Below are positions 1 to 5,126 of a stretch of 5,126 bases of DNA, piece after piece. This stretch comes from Geminicoccaceae bacterium (GTDB taxonomy: Bacteria > Pseudomonadota > Alphaproteobacteria > Geminicoccales > Geminicoccaceae): positions 459-5,584 of the forward strand of contig JAPJRA010000290.1 in assembly GCA_030824835.1 (NCBI GenBank). Direction: 5' to 3'. Numbering within the stretch: position 1 is the stretch's first letter; the number at the start of each line of letters is the position of its first letter. The position numbers and the translations under genes were made by a program. Under the pieces are notes generated by a model. It saw only the letters and a list, made by a program, of their open reading frames with translations. It made no database searches and had not been told where the DNA came from.

Positions 1-1172
1 GCTCGGGGATGGGAGCGATCCCGCGCTACGACAACTCGTTCAACGCCTCGCTGTTCAACGCCGAGGACACCGAGGACTATCTCGCCCTCCAGCGCGACTA
101 TCTGGTCGAGGGTGGATTGCGTCATGTGCCCGAAGACGAGCTGGTGCCTCTGCGTCAGCGCGCGGTCGCCGCCATGGCGGCGGTGCTGGAGGAGCTTGGT
201 TTGGCCAAGCCGAGTGAGCGTCAGTTGCGTTCAATCATTTACGCCCACGGCTCGGACGACACGGTAACCTTCAGTCTGGGCGAGCTCGGCGTCATGAATG
301 ACGCAGTGCGCGACCGCGGCCTGAGCATGGTGGACGTGATACAGTCTTTGGCCGCCCGGGGCTTCGCGGCCGAGGCCGCCAACCTCGCCGCGATGGCGCG
401 GCTTCGGGTCGCTGGCGACTATCTGCAGACCGCCGCCAGGATCCAATGCGGCAAGGTCGTGAGTGCGGTCAACGACCCCAATCGATATGCCGGTCCCGGC
501 ACCGGGCACCGTCTGACGCCCCATCGCCGGACCCAGATCGCGGCCATGCGCAATGTCGTGTCGCGCGAGGAGGTCTTGACCGAGCAAGGAAGGTGGGCGG
601 CCGACGAGCGGCGGCGGGTGACATTGACGCCCAAGGGCCCCGCAGACGCCAGCCAAGGCGGACCCGAGGTCGTGGTGGGCCTGAGCCCGGCCTTCCTGAC
701 CAGGATCTTTCACACCACTGGTGCCGTCCCGCTCTCACAAGTGCTGAGTGCGTTGCTCGACGGCATTGCCGACGGCGGCGGCAGTGCACGCGTGGTGCGG
801 ATCGGGCATACGGCCGATACCTCTTTCCTCGGCCTGACGGCCGCCCGGCTCTCCGCCTCGGGCATTGGCATTGGCATCCAGGCCAAGGGTACCACGGTCA
901 TCCACCGCGCCGATCTGGTGCCGCACATGAACTTGGAGTTGTTCTCGCAGGCGCCGCTGATGACCGAGGGCGCCTATCGCGCCATTGGGCGCAACGCTGC
1001 AGGCTACGCGCGCGGACTGAGCCCCGAGCCGGTCGTCGTCGCGTACCGCGGGCAGGCACTGGGCGCCCGCTACCATGCGGAGACCGCGCTCCTCTACGCG
1101 ATCGAGACCGCGCTGTGCGATCCCAGCATCGAGCCGGTCACCCTGGAGGTGCGTTTCCATGAGCGCGGCTGA
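1..1172 (+). CDS. B12-dependent diol/glycerol dehydratase, fused large and medium subunits (C-terminal part, 5' end outside window)
   Basis: The enzyme dehydrates 1,2-diols or glycerol to aldehydes by adenosylcobalamin radical chemistry in the cytosol. The frame is open to the left edge, so the gene starts upstream. The ATG at 9 is internal: it lies in the segment matching PduC 'AVPNYDNMF' (here AIPRYDNSF). Numbering from that Met, residues 1-187 match the PduC C-terminus (FNAEDTEDYLALQRDYLVEGG, GDYLQT at 136-141, SAVNDPNRYAGPGTG at 152-166). Residues 190-387 match the medium subunit PduD from its LTEVG segment onward (LTEQG at 190-194, VVGLSPAF at 222-229, GIGIGIQAKGTTVIH at 285-299, NLELFSQAPLMT at 308-319). 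The usual separate genes are thus joined almost directly near base 570-580, and the N-terminal encapsulation peptide of compartment-bound PduD is absent. The radical-site residues of the large subunit lie outside the window. It overlaps the small-subunit gene by 14 bases, so translation is probably coupled. The substrate (propanediol, glycerol or another diol) cannot be told. The family call is very secure. Confidence 0.95.
   Translation, partial: SGMGAIPRYDNSFNASLFNAEDTEDYLALQRDYLVEGGLRHVPEDELVPLRQRAVAAMAAVLEELGLAKPSERQLRSIIYAHGSDDTVTFSLGELGVMNDAVRDRGLSMVDVIQSLAARGFAAEAANLAAMARLRVAGDYLQTAARIQCGKVVSAVNDPNRYAGPGTGHRLTPHRRTQIAAMRNVVSREEVLTEQGRWAADERRRVTLTPKGPADASQGGPEVVVGLSPAFLTRIFHTTGAVPLSQVLSALLDGIADGGGSARVVRIGHTADTSFLGLTAARLSASGIGIGIQAKGTTVIHRADLVPHMNLELFSQAPLMTEGAYRAIGRNAAGYARGLSPEPVVVAYRGQALGARYHAETALLYAIETALCDPSIEPVTLEVRFHERG
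1145..1150 (+). promoter_or_regulatory. Ribosome binding site of the dehydratase small-subunit gene
   Basis: GGAGGT lies inside the end of the upstream coding region, 8 bases before the ATG at 1159. It decides that start over the in-frame ATG at 1075, whose extra 28 codons are an arginine/serine-rich shadow of the upstream gene. Confidence 0.75.
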
Positions 1173-1575
1173 CCGCTACCCGCTGGCCGAGCATGATCCC
1201 GAGCGGGTCCGCAGTCGCTCCGGTCGAACCCTTGAGGACCTGTCTGTCGAAGCCATCGTCGCCGGCGAGGTTGCGATCGAGGAGCTGGCGATCGCTCCCG
1301 ATGGGCTGCGAGCGCAGGCTGAGATCGCGCACGCCGCTGGTCGGCCGACGCTTGCGCGCAATTTCGAGCGGGCAGCCGAACTCGTGGCGGTGCCCGAGGC
1401 GCTGCTGCTGCGGGTCTACGAGCTGCTGCGGCCCGGCCGGGCGACGGATCGGGAGGAGCTGCTGGCAGTGGCCGCCGAGCTGCGCGCCGCACACGGGGCA
1501 GAGCTCAACGCCCGGCTGGTGGAGGAAGCGGCCGACCTCTACGAGCGGCGCGGCCTGTTCCGCAGACGCTACTGA
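1159..1575 (+). CDS. pduE: B12-dependent diol/glycerol dehydratase small subunit (PduE/DhaB3-like)
   Basis: This is the small (gamma) subunit of the dehydratase, which completes the holoenzyme with the fused large-medium chain. The 138-residue protein aligns along its length to the core of PduE: YPLAEHDPERV at 7-17, TLEDLSVEAI at 24-33, AGRPTLARNFERAAELVAVP at 60-79, VYELLRPGRAT at 86-96 and EAADLYERR at 123-131. Salmonella PduE is about 173 residues, with roughly 35 extra N-terminal residues used for packaging into the microcompartment. Here only six residues precede YPLA, as in the shorter soluble glycerol dehydratase DhaB3 (about 141 residues). A GGAGGT site 8 bases upstream supports the start, and the 14-base overlap with the preceding gene suggests translational coupling. 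No dehydratase reactivase (DdrA/DdrB) gene is visible; one would be expected nearby outside the window. Confidence 0.93.
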   Translation: MSAADRYPLAEHDPERVRSRSGRTLEDLSVEAIVAGEVAIEELAIAPDGLRAQAEIAHAAGRPTLARNFERAAELVAVPEALLLRVYELLRPGRATDREELLAVAAELRAAHGAELNARLVEEAADLYERRGLFRRRY

Positions 1576-1671
1576 GCGCGGGAACTTGGACATGACGCCG
1601 CCCGATCACCGGCACCTTATTGGCGCTCCAGTTGTACAGGCGAACTTTCGGCTCTCGAAGGCTGACCCCAG

Positions 1672-2946
1672 ATGACCACGCCCATCCACGCTCGCTTCGC
1701 CTCGAAGGCCGACTTCCTCGCCAAATCCAAAGCCTACTGGAACCCGGGCAAGACCCAGTTCTGGCAGGCCGCCGGCATCGACCTCGTGATCGACCGGCGC
1801 GAGGGCTATTTCCTCCACGATCTGTCTGGCCACCGCCTGATCGATATGCATCTCAACGGCGGCACCTACAATCTCGGCCACCGCAACCCGGAGCTGGTCC
1901 AGGCGCTGAAGGATGGGCTCGATCATTTCGACATGGGCAACCACCACTTCCCGGCACTGTGCCGAACGGCGCTGGCCGAGGAGCTGCACCGGGTCAGCCC
2001 GCCCTCGCTGCAATACACGATCTATGCCTCGGGCGGCGGCGAGGCCATCGACATCGCGCTGAAATCCGCGCGGCATGCCGCCGGCAAGCGTCGGATCGTC
2101 TCGATTATCAAGGCTTACCACGGCCACACGGGCCTCGCCGTGTGCACCGGCGACCCACGCTTCTCCGAGCTGTTCCTGGCCGACAGGCCGGACGAGTTCA
2201 TCCAGGTGCCGTTCAACGATCTGGACGCGATGGAAGCAGCTCTCCGGGGCCGCGACGTCGCCGCCGTGATCATGGAGACCATCCCCGCCACCTACGGCTT
2301 CCCGATGCCAGCGGATGGTTATTTGCCGGCCGTGAAGGCGCTGTGCGAGCGGTACGGCGCCTTTTATATCGCCGACGAGGTGCAGACCGGGCTGATGCGT
2401 ACGGGCGAGATGTGGGCGATCACCAAGTACGGCGTGACGCCCGACATCCTGGTCACGGCCAAGGGCATCAGCGGCGGGCTCTACACGCTGGGCTGCGTGC
2501 TGGTATCCGAGGAGACCGGGGCCTGGCTGCGCCAGGACGGCTTCGGGCACATCAGCACCGGCGGAGGTGCCGAGCTCGGCTGCCTGGTGGCACTCAAGGT
2601 CCTGGAAATCTGCCAGCGCCCCGAGGTGCGGGCCAACGTGCACGCGCAAACGGCGCTCTGGGCCGAGCATCTGGGCCACATTCAGGCTCGCTATGCCGAC
2701 TTCTTCGTCGGCGTGCGGCAAAACGGCGTGGTGATGGGCCTCGAGTTCGACCACCCGGAAGGTGCGAAGCACGTGATGCGCGCCCTCTATCGCAACGGCG
2801 TCTGGGCGATCTTCTCGACCCTCGATCCGCGCGTCCTCCAGTGGAAGGCGGGCCTGCTGAAGACCGAAGCGCAATGCCTGAATGTTCTAGACATTCTCGC
2901 AACGTCGATTGGTGAAGCGCAGAACAGCGTCCGTAACCGTACCTAG
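1672..2946 (+). CDS. Class III aminotransferase-fold PLP enzyme (aminotransferase or PLP-dependent lyase)
   Basis: A 424-residue PLP fold-type I protein of the class III (omega/acetylornithine) aminotransferase family, full length for the family. Visible motifs: SGGGEA at 120-125 in the position of the usual SGTEA cofactor-phosphate loop; AYHGHTG at 148-154; ADEVQTGLMRTG at 234-245, with Asp235 the expected partner of the pyridine nitrogen; Lys264 in DILVTAKGISGG as the Schiff-base lysine; and Thr296 in STGGGAELG, where STFGGNP is usual. Near the C-terminus, VLQWKAGLL (388-396) lines up with VLRILVPL of GABA aminotransferase, so the substrate-carboxylate Arg appears to be Gln390. The fold is secure, but the substrate is unknown; the fold also includes phospho-lyases and ammonia-lyases. 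The start ATG follows GAAGG with a 10-base spacing. No signal peptide is seen, so it is cytosolic. Position downstream of the dehydratase suggests the same pathway, possibly on an amino alcohol or amine. Confidence 0.9.
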   Translation: MTTPIHARFASKADFLAKSKAYWNPGKTQFWQAAGIDLVIDRREGYFLHDLSGHRLIDMHLNGGTYNLGHRNPELVQALKDGLDHFDMGNHHFPALCRTALAEELHRVSPPSLQYTIYASGGGEAIDIALKSARHAAGKRRIVSIIKAYHGHTGLAVCTGDPRFSELFLADRPDEFIQVPFNDLDAMEAALRGRDVAAVIMETIPATYGFPMPADGYLPAVKALCERYGAFYIADEVQTGLMRTGEMWAITKYGVTPDILVTAKGISGGLYTLGCVLVSEETGAWLRQDGFGHISTGGGAELGCLVALKVLEICQRPEVRANVHAQTALWAEHLGHIQARYADFFVGVRQNGVVMGLEFDHPEGAKHVMRALYRNGVWAIFSTLDPRVLQWKAGLLKTEAQCLNVLDILATSIGEAQNSVRNRT

Positions 2947-2964
2947 TGCTTTAGCGAGTAGCCC

Positions 2965-2978
2965 CCGGCCGTGGCCGG
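2965..2978 (+). repeat. Short GC-only inverted repeat between the aminotransferase and isomerase genes
   Basis: CCGGCC and GGCCGG flank a two-base centre, giving at best a 5-bp hairpin with a 4-base loop. No T-run follows, so it is not a convincing intrinsic terminator. It sits 19 bases before the isomerase start and may be no more than chance in GC-rich DNA. The rest of the 51-base gap shows no clear promoter. Confidence 0.3.
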
Positions 2979-2997
2979 TCTAGCCGAAGAGCCATCC

Positions 2998-3780
2998 ATG
3001 CCGCGCTTCGCCGCCAATCTCAGCATGATGTTCCAGGAGGTCGATTTCCTCGACCGGTTTGCCGCCGCCGCGGCGGCGGGTTTCGATGCGGTCGAGTTCG
3101 CGTTCCCCTATGCCTTTTCGGCCGAAACGGTGGCAGGCCGCCTGGCCGAGCATCGCTTGACGCCGGCCCTGTTCAACATGCCGCCCGGGGACCTGGACGC
3201 GGGCGAGCGCGGGCTCGCCAGCCTGCCCGGTCGTGAGGCCGCGTTCCGCGACAGCGTCGCCCAGGCCATCGCGTACGCTCAGATCCTTGGCTGCGGCACC
3301 CTGCACGTCATGGCCGGCCTGTTGCCCGACGAAGCACTTCGGGAAGAGCACGAACGGCACTATGTCGAAAATCTGCGGCATGCTGCCGAGGCATGCGCCT
3401 GTGCTGGTATCACGCCGGTGATCGAGCCGATCAACAGCCGGGATATCCCAGGCTATTTCCTCAACTATCAGGGCCAGGCGCGGCGGATCATCGACGCCGT
3501 CGGGTCCGCCGATCTGAAGTTGCAGCTGGACCTCTACCACTGCCAGATCATGGAAGGCGATCTCGCCCGGCACATCCGCGACCTACTGCCGGTGGTCGGC
3601 CATGTCCAGGTGGCCGGCGTGCCGAATCGGCACGAGCCGGATCTAGGCGAGGTAGAGTATCGCTACCTGTTCGATCTCCTGGACGAGCTCGGCTATGCTG
3701 GCTGGATCGGGTGTGAGTACCGGCCGCGCGGCCAGACCGAGGCCGGGCTGGACTGGTTCCGGCGCTATCGGCGGCGCTGA
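2998..3780 (+). CDS. otnI: 2-oxo-tetronate isomerase / hydroxypyruvate isomerase family protein
   Basis: A 260-residue TIM-barrel sugar isomerase, close to the roughly 258 residues of E. coli OtnI (YgbM) and Hyi. OtnI interconverts 2-oxo- and 3-oxo-tetronate; Hyi interconverts hydroxypyruvate and tartronate semialdehyde. The family start PRFAANLSMMF is at 2-12. The expected metal and catalytic residues are present: Glu143 (VIEPIN), Asp178 (QLDLYH), Gln204 (GHVQVAG) and Glu240 (IGCEYRPRG). The sequence is mixed: IEPIN and DIPGY resemble Hyi, while NRHEPDLGE and IGCEYRPRG resemble OtnI. The neighbouring otnK favours the tetronate role. The ATG at 2998 is chosen because family members begin M-P-R-F; a GTG at 2971 would add nine unrelated residues. 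The ribosome site is weak (GAAGAG, 2984-2989). The protein is cytosolic. Family secure; exact substrate less so. Confidence 0.9.
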   Translation: MPRFAANLSMMFQEVDFLDRFAAAAAAGFDAVEFAFPYAFSAETVAGRLAEHRLTPALFNMPPGDLDAGERGLASLPGREAAFRDSVAQAIAYAQILGCGTLHVMAGLLPDEALREEHERHYVENLRHAAEACACAGITPVIEPINSRDIPGYFLNYQGQARRIIDAVGSADLKLQLDLYHCQIMEGDLARHIRDLLPVVGHVQVAGVPNRHEPDLGEVEYRYLFDLLDELGYAGWIGCEYRPRGQTEAGLDWFRRYRRR

Positions 3781-3784
3781 ACGA

Positions 3785-3792
3785 GAGGGAGG
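3785..3792 (+). promoter_or_regulatory. Strong ribosome binding site of the DUF3500 gene
   Basis: GAGGGAGG lies 8 bases before the ATG at 3801, in the 20-base gap after the isomerase stop. It is among the best Shine-Dalgarno matches in the window and fixes the start ahead of the next in-frame Met (residue 25). The short gap supports co-transcription with the isomerase. Confidence 0.75.
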
Positions 3793-3800
3793 CCGTTGGC

Positions 3801-4811
3801 ATGGCCCACGATGCGGTGACGGCAGTCGACAGTGCCGTGGCATGGGCCGAAGCGGCAGCGCTTGGCGAGCGCATGACCAGTTTGGCGGCGGCTTTTGCCG
3901 GTTCGCTTGACTCCGCCCAACAGGCGCGGGCGCTCCATCCGTTCGACGGGGCCGCACGTCGCGACTGGGGCTACACGCCGCGCGCCCGGCCCGGCCTGCC
4001 ACTGCGGGCCATGAGGGCGGACCAACGCCGAGCGACCTGGGCCCTGGTCGACGCCGTGCTCAGCGCGGAGGGTGCCGCCAAGGCGCGTGGCGTCCTGGCA
4101 CTCGAGGCGATGCTGCAGGAGCGGACCGCGAACAAGGCCTTCCGCGACCCGGAGAACTACGCCCTGGCCTTGTTCGGCCAGCCCGGGCAAGGCCCCTGGG
4201 GCTGGCGGTTCGAGGGACATCATATCTCGCTCACGCTGACCGTGGTGCCCGGGATCGGCATCGCGGTGACCCCGCACTTTTTCGGCGCTAACCCTTTCTC
4301 GGGCAAGGTGGTCCCGACCGGGCACGGAGGACTAGCTCGGGTGCTGGAGCGGGAATCAGCGCTGGCGTTCGAGGTCGTCAACGGACTGGACCGGCGGCAA
4401 CTTCAGCAGGCGCTGATCGCGCCCGAGGCCCCGCCCGACTTCCTGACCGGCCCGGGGCGGGAACACAGTCTACGCGAACCGATGGGCCTGGCTCTCGATG
4501 CGATGCGCTCCGAGCAGCGCAACCGCGCGACGGCACTGCTGGAGACCTTTTTCCATCACCTGCAGCCAAGCCTAGCCGAGGCTGTCACCGCCAAGGTGCG
4601 GTCGGCTGGCCTTGGCGCCATCCGCTTCGCCTGGGCCGGGGGTACGTCGCCCGACCGGCTGCACTATTACCGGCTGCACGGGCCGACACTGCTGATCGAG
4701 TACGACCGGACCGAGGCCGACCATGCCCATTCGGTCTGGCACGACCCGACCAACCTGTTCGGCGAGGACCATCTGCGCGTGCATCGGCTGACGGCACACG
4801 CATCGCACTAG
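3801..4811 (+). CDS. DUF3500 family protein of unknown function
   Basis: A 336-residue protein I recognise as DUF3500, a family with no function known to me. Its characteristic blocks occur in order: DWGYTPRARPGLPL at 55-68, RDPENYALALFG at 115-126, PWGWRFEGHHISL at 132-144, FFGANP at 160-165, a second DAMRSEQR repeat-like block at 233-240 echoing RAMRADQR at 69-76, FAWAG at 276-280, HYYRLHGPTLLIEYD at 288-302, and a His-rich end HAHSVWHDPTNLFGEDHL at 308-325. The histidines at 140, 141, 158, 288, 308, 310 and 314 plus acidic residues could form a metal site; this is inference. No signal peptide or membrane segment is seen, so it is probably cytosolic. It is the last gene of the + strand run, 20 bases after the isomerase, with a strong ribosome site. 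Its stop overlaps that of the converging otnK. The operon context suggests a catabolic enzyme of the same pathway. Confidence 0.88.
   Translation: MAHDAVTAVDSAVAWAEAAALGERMTSLAAAFAGSLDSAQQARALHPFDGAARRDWGYTPRARPGLPLRAMRADQRRATWALVDAVLSAEGAAKARGVLALEAMLQERTANKAFRDPENYALALFGQPGQGPWGWRFEGHHISLTLTVVPGIGIAVTPHFFGANPFSGKVVPTGHGGLARVLERESALAFEVVNGLDRRQLQQALIAPEAPPDFLTGPGREHSLREPMGLALDAMRSEQRNRATALLETFFHHLQPSLAEAVTAKVRSAGLGAIRFAWAGGTSPDRLHYYRLHGPTLLIEYDRTEADHAHSVWHDPTNLFGEDHLRVHRLTAHASH
4808..4811. other. Overlapping stop codons of two convergent genes (CTAG)
   Basis: The palindrome CTAG carries both stops: TAG at 4809-4811 ends the DUF3500 gene on the + strand, and TAG read on the - strand from 4810 to 4808 ends otnK. 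No untranslated spacer exists between the genes, so any terminator must lie inside the opposing coding sequence. I see no hairpin with a T-run around it. Confidence 0.9.
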
Positions 4812-5126
4812 GCGTTCGTACCCGGCATGGAATTGAACGCCCGCAGCAGAAAATCGCGACCGCCGAAATTGCCGGACTTGAGCGCCATGGCGAGCGCTGG
4901 CTCACGGCCGATGGAGACCGTGGCGGGCACGCCTGGATCGATCATCGGCCCGATGGCCAATCCCTTGACGCCCAGCGCCTGCACGACCGCACCGCTGGTC
5001 TCGCCACCGGCGACGACCAGCCGGCGGGCGCCGGCATGGACCACACCCACCGCCACGGCCGCCAGCGCCGCCTCGACAGCGCTTCCGGCCCGCTCGCGGC
5101 CCAGTTTCTGCTGCGCGGCCGCCACG
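4808..5126 (-). CDS. otnK: 3-oxo-tetronate kinase, C-terminal part (four-carbon acid sugar kinase family; 5' end outside window)
   Basis: OtnK phosphorylates 3-oxo-tetronate with ATP to 3-oxo-tetronate 4-phosphate, which OtnC then decarboxylates to dihydroxyacetone phosphate. The frame is open to the right edge; about 105 residues of an expected 420 or so are visible, covering the end of the C-terminal nucleotide-binding domain (NBD_C). Counting from the GTG codon at 5125, which is internal rather than the start, the family motifs are RRLVVAGGETSGAVVQALGV at 34-53, IGPMIDPGVP at 58-67 and LKSGNFGGRDFLLRA at 82-96. These closely match E. coli OtnK (YgbK). Relatives of the same family (D-threonate kinase, D-erythronate kinase) share this domain, but the ending and the nearby otnI favour OtnK. 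It runs opposite to the other genes and converges on DUF3500, so it is on a separate transcript. otnC and a tetronate dehydrogenase would be expected to the right. Confidence 0.9.
   Translation of the reverse strand, partial: VAAAQQKLGRERAGSAVEAALAAVAVGVVHAGARRLVVAGGETSGAVVQALGVKGLAIGPMIDPGVPATVSIGREPALAMALKSGNFGGRDFLLRAFNSMPGTNA

Noticed and set aside
1075..1158. Longer N-terminus for the small dehydratase subunit, which could have been a targeting extension
   Set aside because: The 28 codons are Arg/Ser-rich and unlike PduE targeting peptides, and the strong GGAGGT site points to the ATG at 1159.
446..1162. Open frame of 238 codons on the + strand within the dehydratase gene
   Set aside because: Arg-rich shadow of the PduC/PduD fusion with no family resemblance.
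1576..1671. Internal promoter in the gap before the PLP enzyme
   Set aside because: I could find no pair of sigma70-like -35 and -10 boxes with correct spacing, so I do not call one.
1606..2874. Long open frame (about 420 codons) on the - strand opposite the PLP enzyme gene
   Set aside because: It mirrors the PLP enzyme codon for codon, has His/Asp/Gly-rich composition typical of antisense GC-rich DNA, and shows no recognisable motif.
1620..2915. Long open frame on the + strand, shifted relative to the PLP enzyme
   Set aside because: Arg/Pro/Gly-rich low-complexity translation; the overlapping frame carries all the class III aminotransferase motifs.
2965..2978. Intrinsic terminator between the PLP enzyme and isomerase genes
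   Set aside because: The hairpin is very short and no T-run follows; the downstream gene probably belongs to the same transcript.
2971..2997. GTG start nine codons upstream for the isomerase
   Set aside because: Family members start with M-P-R-F, which matches the ATG at 2998 exactly, and the GTG has no good ribosome site.

Overview
The window is strongly GC-rich and densely coding, with GC-preferring third codon positions. The protein families suggest a free-living proteobacterium, most plausibly an alphaproteobacterium; this placement is inference, because no phylogenetic marker is present. I see no RNA gene, mobile element, CRISPR array or attachment site, and no stretch over 100 bases lacks a gene.

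Layout. On the + strand, from left to right: (1) the 3' part of a coenzyme-B12-dependent diol/glycerol dehydratase in which the large (PduC-like) and medium (PduD-like) subunits are one polypeptide, its start lying left of the window; (2) the small subunit (PduE-like), overlapping gene 1 by 14 bases; (3) after 96 bases, a class III aminotransferase-fold PLP enzyme; (4) after 51 bases, a hydroxypyruvate isomerase / 2-oxo-tetronate isomerase (OtnI/Hyi family); (5) after 20 bases, a DUF3500 protein of unknown function. On the - strand, tail-to-tail with DUF3500 and sharing a CTAG stop palindrome, is (6) the C-terminal part of a 3-oxo-tetronate kinase (OtnK, four-carbon acid sugar kinase family), whose start lies right of the window.

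How they may work together. The five + strand genes look like one catabolic operon, with otnK on a converging transcript. OtnI and OtnK are known to act in succession in tetronate (threonate/erythronate) breakdown: 2-oxo-tetronate to 3-oxo-tetronate to its 4-phosphate. A B12 diol dehydratase, a PLP enzyme and a DUF3500 protein are not part of the textbook tetronate route. The small subunit lacks the N-terminal extension that targets dehydratases to bacterial microcompartments, and the large-medium fusion leaves no room for the one on the medium subunit, so this dehydratase is probably a free cytosolic enzyme. The PLP enzyme has Gln where relatives usually have the substrate-carboxylate-binding Arg, which hints at an amine without a carboxylate, or at a lyase reaction. 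The combination is a candidate for an undescribed polyol, amino-alcohol or acid-sugar pathway; its substrate cannot be read from this sequence.
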